A DNA stretch of 64,000 nt from Parapedobacter composti (GCF_900112315.1 NZ_FOLL01000001.1:310001-374000), one strand, 5' to 3'; numbered from the stretch's first letter, positions 51,963 to 61,501 are shown. Numbers and translations are program-made. Notes: a model not told the origin generated them from the letters alone.

Positions 51963-54701
51963 ATGAAGAAGTGGTTGATGGTTGTTGGCATGTGGGGGAT
52001 ATTGGGTGCCCAAGCCGGTTGGGGGCAGACGGATCCCTGGCCTTCGGTGGGCAATGAAGCTAAACCGTGGGCACGCTGGTGGTGGATGGGGAATGCGATC
52101 AATGAGCAGACCATTACGCAGCTGATGGGGGAATACGCGGATGTGGGTTTCGGTGGATTGGAAATTGCGCCGATATACGGTGCAAAGGGCTATGAACAGC
52201 AATACCTGCCTTACCTTTCGCCTGATTGGATGGCCATGTTGCGCCATGCGGTGAAGCGGGGAGACAGCCTCGGATTGGGCATCGACCTGACTGTAGGTAC
52301 GGGGTGGCCTTTTGGCGGCCCCCAAGTGCGGCTGGAAGATGCGGCAACACGCGTGGTGTACCGGACATTCGAGGTGCAGGCCGGCATGCCCTTTACGAAG
52401 AAGATTGTGCCCGAAGACCCCAAGCAACTGTCGGCCCCCTTACTGTCGCTCACCGCTTATGACGAACGAGGCCATGCAAAGGTGATTACCAATCGGGTAG
52501 CCGCTGACGGCACCTTGAAGTGGCAGCCCACCAACGGGCGGTGGACGCTATATGCCGTATTCGAAGGCAAAACCTTCCAGCGTGTGAAACGCGCCGCTCC
52601 GGGGGGCGAGGGATATACGCTTAACCATTTTTCGCGAGATGCACTGAACCGTTACCTGTCTCGCTTTGACAGTGCCTTTCATCGGAAACCCCAAGGTATC
52701 CGGGCCTTTTACAACGATAGTTATGAAGTGTATGGTGCCGATTGGTCAGCAGATTTCTTTACGGAGTTTAAAAAAAGGCGGGGGTATGACCTTCGGTTGC
52801 AGGTGCGGGAACTGTTTTCGGGCGATACCACGGCCAACACCAGCCGCGTGAAGTCCGATTACCGGGAAACCATGGCGGAGCTGCTGCTTGAGCAATTTAC
52901 GGTGCCTTGGACACAATGGGCGCACCGTTATGGGAGCGCAACAAAAAACCAGGCACATGGATCTCCGGGAAACCTGCTGGACCTGTATGCGGCAGTAGAC
53001 ATTCCGGAAGCGGAAACATTCGGGTCAAGCTTTTTCCCAATCCCCGGCCTGCGCCGAGATAGCGCCGATGTACGCAATGTAGATCCCGATCCGGTGATGA
53101 TGAAATTTGCCTCTTCGGCGGCAAATGTTACCGGCAAGCGGCTCGCTTCATCCGAAACGTTCACGTGGCTGACCGAGCATTTTAAGACTTCTCTGGCGCA
53201 ATGCAAGCCCGAAGTGGAACAGTGCTTTCTCGCAGGGATAAACCATGTTTTTTACCACGGAGTCACCTACTCGCCGGAGGAGGCAGGATGGCCCGGTTGG
53301 CTGTTTTACGCATCAGTCAATTTTGTGCCGAATAACAGTTGGTGGCCCCATCTGGATGGCCTTAACGGCTACATTACTCGTGTACAATCCGTTTTGCAGT
53401 CGGGCAAATCCGATAATGAATTGCTGATGTACTGGCCGGTTTATGACAATTGGGATGATGCCGATGGCCGGATGATGACATTCACCGTGCACCATATTGA
53501 CCGCTGGCTCCAACCAACGCCGTTTTACGAAAATCTGCAGCTGTTGCACAGGCACGGCTATGCTGTTGATTTCATTTCCGATAACCTGCTGGCCGCGGCC
53601 ACGGTGAGCAACGGGCGTATTCGTACATCACCAGACGGCACGCCGTATAAAGCCCTGGTGGTACCGGTGACGCGACGGATGCCGGAAGAAACGTTGCGTA
53701 AACTCATCAACCTTGCCCGGCAGGGAGCAACCATTGTGCTGCAAGCCGTGCCGGAAGACATTCCGGGGCTTGGAAATTATACCAAGCGTCACACAACGTT
53801 CAAAAAGACGGTGGCGGCCCTGCCCGGCAGCGGTGCCGTGATATCGCCGGATGTGGTAAGCGCGTTACAAACCCAGGACATCCACGGGGAACCACTGGCC
53901 GCTCATGGGCTTGGCTTCATCCGCCGCAACGCAGCGGACGGCACGTATTACTATGTGGTCAATCACCAATCCAATGCCGTGGATGCGTATATCCCGTTGT
54001 TGGCCGCCGGCAACGGCATGGCCTTAATGCTGGACCCGCAGAGCGGTGCTTTCGGTAAGACTCCCTGTGTGGCGATGAACGGGCATTATGGTGTCCGTAT
54101 ACAACTGCGGCCCGGCGAAGCCGTCATTGTGAAAGTTGGTGCGGAAACCGGAGGAGCGGTGCCTGATTGGGATTATCTCGGGCAGAAGCTTGACGAGATT
54201 CCGTTAGCCAACCCCTGGCAGCTCGAATTTGAAAATGGCGGTCCAGAATTACCTAAGTCATTGCGGATGGATACCTTACAACTGTGGACCCGCAATCCGG
54301 ATGAAGTGTACCAGACGTTCAGTGGAATGGCATCTTACAGCACCACCGTCACCGTAGATAAAACGGCGGATCCTGCGCTATACGTGCTTGAGTTGGAGAA
54401 AGTGCATGAGAGCGCGCGCGTCTATATCAATGAACAGGAAGCCGGTCTGGTCTGGAGTCTGCCATATCGCCTCCGGATAGGACACCTGCTGAAACCGGGG
54501 GAAAATTCCGTCCGCATTGAAGTGGCTAATCTCATGGCCAACCGCATCCGGGATATGGACAGGAAGGGGATGGAGTGGCGGCGTTACCACGAGATAAATT
54601 TCGTAAACATTGACTATAAACCGTTTGACGCGGCGGACTGGCTTATTCAGCCTTCGGGTTTGGCAGGGCCCGCCAGGATAATTCGCTATAAAAGCGAATA
54701 A
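51963..54701 (+). CDS. GH106 alpha-L-rhamnosidase
   Basis: 912-residue exported enzyme (signal about 1-22) that releases terminal alpha-L-rhamnose from RG-I oligosaccharides after the galacturonyl cap is removed. The start of the mature protein, AKPWARWWWMGNAINEQTITQLMGEYADVGFGGLEIAPIYG, and SLGLGIDLTVGTGWPFGGPQV are typical of GH106 barrels. Further family runs are QGIRAFYNDSYEVYGADW, SSETFTWLTEHFKTSLAQCKPEVEQCFLAGINHVFYHGVTYSPEEAGWPGWLFYASVNF, and a C-terminal jelly roll (about 770-910). It is the last enzyme of unit C, 21 bp after rhaM. Confidence 0.93.
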   Translation: MKKWLMVVGMWGILGAQAGWGQTDPWPSVGNEAKPWARWWWMGNAINEQTITQLMGEYADVGFGGLEIAPIYGAKGYEQQYLPYLSPDWMAMLRHAVKRGDSLGLGIDLTVGTGWPFGGPQVRLEDAATRVVYRTFEVQAGMPFTKKIVPEDPKQLSAPLLSLTAYDERGHAKVITNRVAADGTLKWQPTNGRWTLYAVFEGKTFQRVKRAAPGGEGYTLNHFSRDALNRYLSRFDSAFHRKPQGIRAFYNDSYEVYGADWSADFFTEFKKRRGYDLRLQVRELFSGDTTANTSRVKSDYRETMAELLLEQFTVPWTQWAHRYGSATKNQAHGSPGNLLDLYAAVDIPEAETFGSSFFPIPGLRRDSADVRNVDPDPVMMKFASSAANVTGKRLASSETFTWLTEHFKTSLAQCKPEVEQCFLAGINHVFYHGVTYSPEEAGWPGWLFYASVNFVPNNSWWPHLDGLNGYITRVQSVLQSGKSDNELLMYWPVYDNWDDADGRMMTFTVHHIDRWLQPTPFYENLQLLHRHGYAVDFISDNLLAAATVSNGRIRTSPDGTPYKALVVPVTRRMPEETLRKLINLARQGATIVLQAVPEDIPGLGNYTKRHTTFKKTVAALPGSGAVISPDVVSALQTQDIHGEPLAAHGLGFIRRNAADGTYYYVVNHQSNAVDAYIPLLAAGNGMALMLDPQSGAFGKTPCVAMNGHYGVRIQLRPGEAVIVKVGAETGGAVPDWDYLGQKLDEIPLANPWQLEFENGGPELPKSLRMDTLQLWTRNPDEVYQTFSGMASYSTTVTVDKTADPALYVLELEKVHESARVYINEQEAGLVWSLPYRLRIGHLLKPGENSVRIEVANLMANRIRDMDRKGMEWRRYHEINFVNIDYKPFDAADWLIQPSGLAGPARIIRYKSE

Positions 54702-54764
54702 ATTGACGTAAATATCAGTTAAACCCCTTATCTTAATCCGCTAAAATGCAAAAGGGGATGACGT

Positions 54765-55796
54765 ATGAAACCTGTATCCATGTTTGAGTACATCCATATC
54801 AATGAGTATTCCGCTACACCGAAATACCTGCAATTGGCAAATGCGGTAATTGGCGCCATTGAAGCGGGAAAAATACAGAAAGGGGATATGATGCCGTCTA
54901 TCAACGAGCTTAGCTATGTGCTGGAGATATCGCGTGATACGGCCGAAAAGGGGTATAAGCACCTCAAGCAATTAGGGGTGTTAGGTTCTGTGCCGGGTAA
55001 AGGGTACTACATTACCAATGCCGATTTCAAACAGAAATTGCAGATAGTATTGTTTTTCAATAAATTGAGTGCCCATAAGAAGATTGTGTATGATTCGTTC
55101 GTGGAAGCGATCGGGAGCGATGTAGCCGTTGATTTTTATATATATAATAATGATTTGTCATTGTTCAAGAAGCTATTCCAGAACCTCAAGCAGGAATATA
55201 CACATTATGTCATCATTCCTCACTTTATTGAAGGCCAGGATAAAGCTGCTGAGCTGATTAATACTATTCCAAAAGATAAGTTGGTGCTGCTTGATAAACT
55301 GGTGCCGGGTATTGATGGCGAATATGCAGCTGTTTATGAAGATTTTGAACGGGACATCTATGAGGCGTTGGAAGGCGCCAGGGAGCAGTTAAGCAAATAC
55401 CACACGTTGAAGCTTGTTTTTCCTGACAAGAGTTATTTCCCCAAGGGTATCATCAAAGGGTTTTACCGTTTTTGCCAACAGTATGCGTTCAACCATTTAC
55501 TGGTTGGTGACGTTATGGAGGAACCGATAGCTGAAGGAGAAGCCTATATCAATCTGATGGAAGACGATCTGGTAAAACTGCTGGACAGGGTGATCTCACT
55601 CAAATTGAGCATAGGGAGCCAAGTAGGAATTATTTCCTATAATGAAACTCCCCTGAAAAAATTTATTCTGAATGGTATCACCACAATATCGACAGATTTT
55701 CAGCGCATGGGTGCATTAGCGGCCCAGCTTATTCTCGATAATGCTAAGCGGCATGAAAAACTGCCTTTTTACCTGACGCTCCGGCCTTCGGTTTAG
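54765..55796 (+). CDS. GntR-type winged helix fused to LacI-like sensor domain
   Basis: 343-residue transcription regulator. The N-terminal 80 residues form a GntR winged helix (YLQLANAVIGAIEAGKIQKGDMMPSINELSYVLEISRDTAEKGYKHLKQLGVL), and the rest (about 85-340) resembles the periplasmic-binding-protein-like sugar-sensing domain of LacI regulators (KLQIVLFFNKLS, VIIPHFIEG, LVLLDKLVPG, VGIISYNETPLKKFILNGITTISTDFQRMGALAAQLIL). It follows GH106 by 63 bp, outside the hybrid-regulator operator set. A monosaccharide such as rhamnose or galacturonate is a reasonable effector guess because of the neighbours. In this protein class the sensor domain can be active without being a repressor of its own operon; targets are unknown. 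Confidence 0.85.
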   Translation: MKPVSMFEYIHINEYSATPKYLQLANAVIGAIEAGKIQKGDMMPSINELSYVLEISRDTAEKGYKHLKQLGVLGSVPGKGYYITNADFKQKLQIVLFFNKLSAHKKIVYDSFVEAIGSDVAVDFYIYNNDLSLFKKLFQNLKQEYTHYVIIPHFIEGQDKAAELINTIPKDKLVLLDKLVPGIDGEYAAVYEDFERDIYEALEGAREQLSKYHTLKLVFPDKSYFPKGIIKGFYRFCQQYAFNHLLVGDVMEEPIAEGEAYINLMEDDLVKLLDRVISLKLSIGSQVGIISYNETPLKKFILNGITTISTDFQRMGALAAQLILDNAKRHEKLPFYLTLRPSV

Positions 55797-55812
55797 TAAG
55801 AGCAGCCGGTGG

Positions 55813-56394
55813 TCAGCGCTTGGCTGCCGGAGCCAACGGGAACTGATCCATAATGCCCGACACCACTTCAGGCAGTTTGTTGATGGCCCGTTCCGGATCT
55901 CTTGCTTCCCCTGAGCCGCGCGCTTGCCAGATGACCTTGTTGGAGCGGCGGTCTTTCGCTTCGATGATAATGTGGCTGGCGCGATAGCGTTCTTCTCCTA
56001 CCGGACGGTTCCATCCCCATCCCCAACCCCATCCCCAACCAGGACCCCACATCCAGGGATGATAACCCCACATACCCCAAGGGCCCATTCCGCCGTATAT
56101 GGGTCGCTTCTTGTTGTTCACAATAGCGATGTACCGGAAGAGCAAATCCGGCTGGTTCTTGGTATAAGTTAATCCACGGGCTTCCAATTCGCGGTTTGCT
56201 GTTTCGAGGATATTGGCCTCCGCAATATCGTTATCGAAATACGATTTAGACAATGAGTCTACGGGCGGCAGCCACCCATAGGTGCGGTATTGAGAGAAAT
56301 CCGCACTTTGTATCTTAGTGGTATGGTACCGGTATGCCGAACAAGACGCCAGTGCTACCGCAAGCGGAATAACATATAATAATAACCTTCTCAT
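55813..56394 (-). CDS. DUF4136 lipoprotein with Gly-Trp run
   Basis: 193-residue predicted lipoprotein. The frame extends upstream, but ATG 56394 gives the lipoprotein signal MRRLLLYVIPLAVALASC (Cys 18). The mature part begins YHTTKIQSADFSQYRTYGWLP, a DUF4136 start, and ends KLPEVVSGIMDQFPLAP. A low-complexity stretch of alternating Gly and Trp (about residues 109-126, encoded by CCCCAWCC-type repeats near 56011-56050) interrupts the domain. It is the last gene of a minus-strand set after the beta-barrel gene and nadE. The function of the family is unknown. Confidence 0.85.
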   Translation of the reverse strand: MRRLLLYVIPLAVALASCSAYRYHTTKIQSADFSQYRTYGWLPPVDSLSKSYFDNDIAEANILETANRELEARGLTYTKNQPDLLFRYIAIVNNKKRPIYGGMGPWGMWGYHPWMWGPGWGWGWGWGWNRPVGEERYRASHIIIEAKDRRSNKVIWQARGSGEARDPERAINKLPEVVSGIMDQFPLAPAAKR

Positions 56395-56468
56395 GGTTCG
56401 ATGCCCTCCTATAGTCAGTTTATCCATTAGACGGACCCGAACGGCCAAGGTTTAATCCGTTCATGGAG

Positions 56469-58112
56469 CTAATACGGATACCGTGCCACCAGCGGCATGC
56501 TTCTACCCGTTCCGAAGGCTTTGCTGCTCACACGCAGTATCGGCGGGGCCTGGAAGCGCTTGAATTCCGCTTTATTGACCATATCCAAAACCCGCTTTAC
56601 CAGGGATTCGTCGAATCCGAGCGACACGATTTGTGCGGCGCTTTTTTCATTTTCGATATACTGGAAAAGCACGGCATCCAACAGTTCATATTCCGGTAGG
56701 GAGTCGCTGTCTTGCTGTCCGGGCCGCAGCTCTGCTGACGGTGGTTTGATGATGGTATGTTGAGGGATAACAGGTTTGTCGCGATTAAGGTATCCGGCCA
56801 GTTTATAGACCTGTGTTTTATAGATATCACCGATGACGCCCAGTGCGCCAGCCATGTCGCCATATAAGGTGCCATAACCTACCGCTGCTTCGCTTTTGTT
56901 AGAGGTATTGAGCAAGATGTAACCCCGTTTGTTGGCGAACGCCATAAGCAGCGTTCCCCGGACGCGGGCTTGGATATTCTCTTCCGTAACATCGGGCGGC
57001 AGCCCTTGGAAGGCTGGTGCAAGGCTGATGTTGAAGGCATCGGCGATGGATTGGATGGGGACGATTTCATGGCGGCATCCGGTATTCCGGACCAGTTCCA
57101 GCGCGTCTGTGATGGAGTGGTCGCTGGAATAAGCCGATGGCATGAGCACAGCCATTACATTCTCCGCGCCCAATGCCTCACAGGCGAGCGCTGCCACCAC
57201 CGCGGAGTCTATGCCTCCGGATAATCCTACAACGGCTTTTTTGAAGCCCGATTTGCTGAAGTAATCGCGGATGCCCAGCAGCAATGCCTGATGGATGAGC
57301 GGTGTGTCCAGTGGAGGCTGCACCGTGTATGTCTCATGTAGCGGCGTGACAGTGCCACCCCCCAGTTCGTAATATTTTAAGTCTTCCGCAAAGGAGGCCA
57401 TCATGTCTACGCATCCGCCGGACGCGTCGAGCACGATGGAGCGTCCATCGAATATGATATCGGTATGCGCGCCTACGTGGTTGAGGTACAGGAGCGGGGT
57501 TTGGGTTTGCCGGGCATGCGTAACCAGCACTTCCATGCGTTCACGCAAGTGGTTATACGAAAATGGAGACGCGGCGATGTTGATAATGACATCCGGATTT
57601 TCTTCGCGTAATGCATCCATCGGGTTCCTGCGGTACAGTTTCGGAGAAGCGATGTTCCAAAGGTCCTCACAAATGGTGAGCGCTACGGTATGCCCCCGGT
57701 AACGGACGCATCCGAAAGTGTCGGCCGGCTGGAAGTACCGGTATTCATCGAACACGTCATAATCCGGCAGCAAACCCTTGTGCACTATCCGCTGCACGGT
57801 ACCCTCCGCGATGAACAATGCCGCATTGAACAGCGGTTTCCCTTGGCCGGTGGTATTGCGGACGGGTGCCCCGATGATACAGGCGATGCCGTGGCAATGG
57901 GCTGCGATTTCGGCGATGGATGTCTCGCATTGATTTAGGAAGGCATCGGATCGCAACAGATCTTTTGCCGGATAGCCGCCGATAGCCAATTCCGCGAAAA
58001 CCACCATGTCGGCGCCACGATCTTTAGCTTGCTGTATGGCTCCGGTGATGGCTGAAGTGTTGTATTCAAAATTACCGATATGGTAGTTGAGCTGTGCTAA
58101 GGCAATGATCAT
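56469..58112 (-). CDS. nadE: Glutamine-dependent NAD+ synthetase
   Basis: 547-residue cytoplasmic enzyme that amidates nicotinate adenine dinucleotide to NAD+, using glutamine as ammonia source. The N-terminal nitrilase-type glutaminase domain (1-about 260) has the catalytic triad candidates Glu 41 (VFAELAIGGYP), a Lys in VHKGLLPDYDVFDE and Cys 148 (TICEDLW). The C-terminal synthetase domain has the ATP-binding SGGIDSA loop, SSDHSITDALEL, NTSNKSEAAVGYGTLYGDMAGALGVIGDIYKTQVYKLA and a normal end. The length matches the two-domain bacterial form. It lies 27 bp after the beta-barrel gene on the same strand. Confidence 0.97.
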   Translation of the reverse strand: MIIALAQLNYHIGNFEYNTSAITGAIQQAKDRGADMVVFAELAIGGYPAKDLLRSDAFLNQCETSIAEIAAHCHGIACIIGAPVRNTTGQGKPLFNAALFIAEGTVQRIVHKGLLPDYDVFDEYRYFQPADTFGCVRYRGHTVALTICEDLWNIASPKLYRRNPMDALREENPDVIINIAASPFSYNHLRERMEVLVTHARQTQTPLLYLNHVGAHTDIIFDGRSIVLDASGGCVDMMASFAEDLKYYELGGGTVTPLHETYTVQPPLDTPLIHQALLLGIRDYFSKSGFKKAVVGLSGGIDSAVVAALACEALGAENVMAVLMPSAYSSDHSITDALELVRNTGCRHEIVPIQSIADAFNISLAPAFQGLPPDVTEENIQARVRGTLLMAFANKRGYILLNTSNKSEAAVGYGTLYGDMAGALGVIGDIYKTQVYKLAGYLNRDKPVIPQHTIIKPPSAELRPGQQDSDSLPEYELLDAVLFQYIENEKSAAQIVSLGFDESLVKRVLDMVNKAEFKRFQAPPILRVSSKAFGTGRSMPLVARYPY

Positions 58113-58139
58113 GTAGCGTGTTTATCGTAGAACCAAAGG

Positions 58140-58811
58140 TCAGAAAAAGATTCCGAAGTTGAAAGCCACATACGAGTTGCGGGGCTCGCCTTGTCTAAGC
58201 GTCCGCGTAAAACCATTGTTGAATGTCAGTCCGGTCATCATGACCAGGTTATGGTCGAGCTGCCATTCCACACCTCCTCCGATTTGCAGGGCCAGACGGA
58301 AAAGGTCGGCATTGCTGCCCATTGAGCTGCGCGAAGCTGCCGCAGGCAATTTTTCCTTGGCGTTAAGCTTAAGGCCGCCCGAAAAACCGAACTGCCCATA
58401 ATAGCTCCGGAAATACCGCATCGTACTTTTCAGCTTGAGCGTTACGGGAATCTCAGCATATTGAATGCGGTAATCCGCGTTGATATACGTGTTCGTCGCA
58501 CTGGATAGCGGATCGGGGTACTTAGCCGCACTGTTCAGGGTATTGATTATTAATCCCGTTGAAAAATAGTAATTTTCCGTAAATGCAAAATCGGCCAGCA
58601 AGCCGTAGGCGTAACCGAACTTGGGGGTGCTTTCATACCCTTCGCTATCGCCATACCGCATCCACCCCATGTTAGGGGCAAGCGTGATGCCCAGTGATAT
58701 GGGTTTGTATTGATAGACGGAACTGTAGTAGTCCTGCGCAGCAACCCGTAACGTGGGCAAGGTTAGGAGCAGCAGGGTAAAAAAGGGGAGAAAAGTCGCT
58801 CGTTTTTGCAT
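58140..58811 (-). CDS. Outer membrane beta-barrel protein (porin family)
   Basis: 223-residue protein with signal peptide (about 1-25, LRVAAQ) and an eight-strand-type beta-barrel pattern: YKPISLGITLAPNMGWMRY, FGYAYGLLADFAFTENYYFSTGLIIN, YRIQYAEIPVTLKLK, FSGGLKLNAKE, FRLALQIGGGVEWQL and a last strand NSYVAFNFGIFF. This fits the small Bacteroidota outer-membrane beta-barrel (PorT-like/porin) family. Function unknown. It is divergent from gldB (74 bp apart) and leads the nadE transcription unit. Confidence 0.85.
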   Translation of the reverse strand: MQKRATFLPFFTLLLLTLPTLRVAAQDYYSSVYQYKPISLGITLAPNMGWMRYGDSEGYESTPKFGYAYGLLADFAFTENYYFSTGLIINTLNSAAKYPDPLSSATNTYINADYRIQYAEIPVTLKLKSTMRYFRSYYGQFGFSGGLKLNAKEKLPAAASRSSMGSNADLFRLALQIGGGVEWQLDHNLVMMTGLTFNNGFTRTLRQGEPRNSYVAFNFGIFF

Positions 58812-58857
58812 ATATGTATACCTGTCGATGTAAATTCTACCAAACCGTCAAAATCCG

Positions 58858-58865
58858 TAACTTCG
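58858..58865 (+). promoter_or_regulatory. Possible -7 box of gldB
   Basis: TAACTTCG matches TAnnTTTG in all but one position and sits about 20 bp before the chosen gldB start. It is a weak call supported by position only. Confidence 0.35.
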
Positions 58866-58885
58866 TTGCGGCTAATGAATCAACA

Positions 58886-59920
58886 ATGAAACTCAAAACC
58901 CGTAGTTCGCAAAGTTATCTCTTTTTTTTTATAGTCACCTTGATTTCCTGCAGGAGTGAACAACGTGTGGATGTAAGCCATATCGGTTTGGAGGTCAGTA
59001 TCGAGCGTTTCGATAAGGCGCTGGATAGCCTGCAACCGGATAACATCATTCAAAAGAACCGGGAATGGCTCCGTCATTACGGTTTTTTCTATGTGGATTA
59101 CATGAAACATATGCTGGAGGCTGGGAGTCCTGGCGACAGCGTACAGCTTGCTGCGGTATTGAAGGAAGTTATTGCTACCGACGACTATAAGGCATTGAAG
59201 TCAAGTGTTTACGCGACTTTCCCGGACTTGGCGGTACAGGAAGCTGGTCTTACGGATGCGTTCAGGCACCTGAAATATTATTTTCCCGATATTGATGTTC
59301 CCCGGTTTATCGCGTTTTTCTCGGGTTTCGCTGTTCAGACCCCGATTGGGCAGGATTATATAGGCATCGGCTTGGACATGTTTTTGGGCGCGGATGCTGG
59401 ATTTTATCCGGCATTGCGGGAGAGCATTCCCCATTACATCTCCCGCAGATTCACGCCGGAAAATATTGTGCCCAGGGTAGTGGAGGGATTTATCCGGGAA
59501 GAACTGTATCCGCAGGACGAGCTGGATGTGAGCCTGCTGCAGCACATGATATACCACGGGAAAGTACTGCATATAATGGATAGGGTGATGCCCGACATGG
59601 CAGACAGCCTGAAAATCGGTTACACCAGTCAACAGTGGGAGTGGGCCAATCGCTTCGAGCGCGACATATGGGCATGGTTTCTTCAGGAAAAGCTATTGTA
59701 TGAGGCAGACTACAATCGAATACAGAAATACCTGGGCGAAGCCCCTTTCACGCCGGAACTGGGTGAGCGGAATGAATCCGCACCTAAACTCGGCGTTTTT
59801 ATTGGATGGAATATCGTCAACAAATACATGGATCGGCATCCGGAAACCACATTACAGCAGTTGTTGACGATTGCCGATGCCCAGACCGTGCTGGACGGCT
59901 CGCGCTACCGGGGGAAATAA
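58886..59920 (+). CDS. gldB: Gliding-motility lipoprotein GldB
   Basis: 344-residue lipoprotein; the ATG at 58886 is chosen because it gives the signal MKLKTRSSQSYLFFFIVTLISC (Cys 22), while upstream codons lack a start of that kind. Family runs are VEVSIERFDKAL-like (here LEVSIERFDKALDSL), YKALKSSVYATFPDL, LTDAFRHLKYYFPDIDVPRFIAFFSGF, IGIGLDMFLGAD, YPALRESIPHYISRRFTPENIVPRVVEGFIREEL, LLQHMIYHGKVLHIMDRVMPDM and PKLGVFIGWNIVNKYM. GldB is required for gliding and type IX secretion in Flavobacterium, and is widespread also in non-gliding Bacteroidota. gldC, its frequent neighbour, is not present here; the next genes converge. Confidence 0.93.
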   Translation: MKLKTRSSQSYLFFFIVTLISCRSEQRVDVSHIGLEVSIERFDKALDSLQPDNIIQKNREWLRHYGFFYVDYMKHMLEAGSPGDSVQLAAVLKEVIATDDYKALKSSVYATFPDLAVQEAGLTDAFRHLKYYFPDIDVPRFIAFFSGFAVQTPIGQDYIGIGLDMFLGADAGFYPALRESIPHYISRRFTPENIVPRVVEGFIREELYPQDELDVSLLQHMIYHGKVLHIMDRVMPDMADSLKIGYTSQQWEWANRFERDIWAWFLQEKLLYEADYNRIQKYLGEAPFTPELGERNESAPKLGVFIGWNIVNKYMDRHPETTLQQLLTIADAQTVLDGSRYRGK

Positions 59921-59935
59921 AACGGACAACGCGTT

Positions 59936-60853
59936 TTACTCGTCTTTCACTTCCACTTCGAAATCAAGAGACGTGAACGGAGGCATTGACGATGAGCCGG
60001 ATAATCCGTATGCATGCGTGCTCGGGGTAAAAAATCTGATTTTCCCGCCTTTGTTTACCAAGGGGACAATTTTCGGCCAGGCGGAAATGACGCCGCCCGC
60101 GAGGCTAAATCTGGAATCGGTACCCGAATCAATGACGTTTCCGACAGGGTTTTTAAGCGTGTAGTTAACTGTAACCGTGGAGTCGGCAGTAATGGCATCG
60201 CCTTCCCCCTGTTCGATGATACGGTAATAGATATTGTCTTCCTGTTTGGTGAAGTCTTCAATATTCAAACCGGCATCCGTAATCATTCGCTGGATAACAC
60301 CGTCTTCATAATCTTCAAAGTTGTCATATACAGTCACTACGTAATCCAGTGATGCGTTGGGTGGGATGCCCTGCGAAGGAACGCCGTTACGCCCATACAT
60401 AAGCCGGGAAGGTACAATGATACGAATCTTGCCATTGGTATGTTGCAATACTTCGCGGATTACTTCCTTGAAATCGCCCGTGCGTTCCACCGTAGGCGTG
60501 CCGGCATAAGATGAACCAAATGGGAAATAGCCAAAAAAATCAGCGTAACGGTTGCTGCTGGTCAGTGTATCGGCAGCGTTGTACGAGCCGTCCAGGCTTT
60601 TAACGGTATATACTACCGGATACCGCTTCCTATAGTCTATGGGATTACCGGTACCCGCGTCCAATACCTGATAAAACAAATCAGTTTCCTTGTATTGGTG
60701 CACCTGTCCGGTTAGGTTGTTTTTCTCGATATATTCGCGGATATTTTTGTTGTCCAGCTCCTCAAAGGAGTAATATTCCTTATCGCTGCAACCGATGATG
60801 AATGCGGTTGCAGCGATAGCGGTAGTTAAGATACCAGATGTTGTTTTGGTCAT
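59936..60853 (-). CDS. FKBP-type peptidyl-prolyl isomerase-like lipoprotein (two FKBP-like domains)
   Basis: 305-residue lipoprotein (Cys 22 in FIIGCSDKE). Two FKBP-like regions can be seen: about 55-180 (PVVYTVKSLDGS, FKEVIREVLQHTNGKIRIIVPSRLMYGRNGVPSQGIPPNASLDYVVTV) and about 205-303 (YRIIEQGEGDAITADSTVTVNYTLKNPVGNVID, WPKIVPLVNKGGKIRFFTPSTHAYGLSGSSSMPPFTSLDFEVEV). Aromatic residues of a classical FKBP active site are only partly kept, so isomerase activity is uncertain. It follows another FKBP-like lipoprotein by 24 bp, as an operon, and converges with gldB (15 bp). Confidence 0.85.
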   Translation of the reverse strand: MTKTTSGILTTAIAATAFIIGCSDKEYYSFEELDNKNIREYIEKNNLTGQVHQYKETDLFYQVLDAGTGNPIDYRKRYPVVYTVKSLDGSYNAADTLTSSNRYADFFGYFPFGSSYAGTPTVERTGDFKEVIREVLQHTNGKIRIIVPSRLMYGRNGVPSQGIPPNASLDYVVTVYDNFEDYEDGVIQRMITDAGLNIEDFTKQEDNIYYRIIEQGEGDAITADSTVTVNYTLKNPVGNVIDSGTDSRFSLAGGVISAWPKIVPLVNKGGKIRFFTPSTHAYGLSGSSSMPPFTSLDFEVEVKDE

Positions 60854-60877
60854 TTGTTGAGTAACGTAAAAAACTGA

Positions 60878-61501
60878 TTAATCAGCATCGGGAGCTTCGA
60901 TAGCGACCACTTCGATTTCATAGTACATGGGCGAATTGGCCGGAACACTTCCAACACTTTGGTTTCCGTAAATATAAAAAGAAGGAGAAACAATCCGGAT
61001 GACAGAACCAGCTGTTAATCCCTCCTCCGTCAGGCCTCCGGAATTTGCAAATTTAATAGGTTCATCCAACAACTCGCCGTCTTCGTCATAAAGTATCTCT
61101 TCGGGGAGGAAGGCAAATTGCCAGGCCGCTGGCACATTACCCAGCGATTTTTTATCGCCCCCGTCATCATCGTTTGATTCGACTACAACGTCGGTTTCAA
61201 CGAGTGTTCCCGTATAGATTACGGTAATATCAGGGGCTTCTATCACTCTGTTGCTAGGGTTGTTTGGGTTCGATACCAATTTATACTGATAAGCTCCGTC
61301 ACCGGGGGCTACCACTTCATACCATATTCCCGTTTCCTCATGGAATCGCGGATTACCCAAATTCGCTTCAGCATAGGCTCTAACGATAGGCCGCTCCAGT
61401 TCAAACTGCGCCGCTGGGTCAAACTGATCGCCATCTTTAATACAAGAAGACAACCCCATCGCTACGGCGAATCCCAAAACCAGTGTGTTTAATTTTTTCA
61501 T
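60878..61501 (-). CDS. FKBP-type peptidyl-prolyl isomerase-like lipoprotein
   Basis: 207-residue lipoprotein; ATG 61501 gives MKKLNTLVLGFAVAMGLSSC (Cys 20). The FKBP-like domain is recognisable by GIWYEVVAPGDGAYQYKL, APDITVIYTGTLVETD, FANSGGLTEEGLTAGSVIRIVSPSFYIYGNQSVGSVPANSPMYYEIEVVAIE. An acidic insert (ESNDDDGGDKK) interrupts the strand after the first pair. Typical of paired FKBP lipoproteins in Sphingobacteria. A perfect -7 box lies about 30 bp upstream. Confidence 0.85.
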   Translation of the reverse strand: MKKLNTLVLGFAVAMGLSSCIKDGDQFDPAAQFELERPIVRAYAEANLGNPRFHEETGIWYEVVAPGDGAYQYKLVSNPNNPSNRVIEAPDITVIYTGTLVETDVVVESNDDDGGDKKSLGNVPAAWQFAFLPEEILYDEDGELLDEPIKFANSGGLTEEGLTAGSVIRIVSPSFYIYGNQSVGSVPANSPMYYEIEVVAIEAPDAD

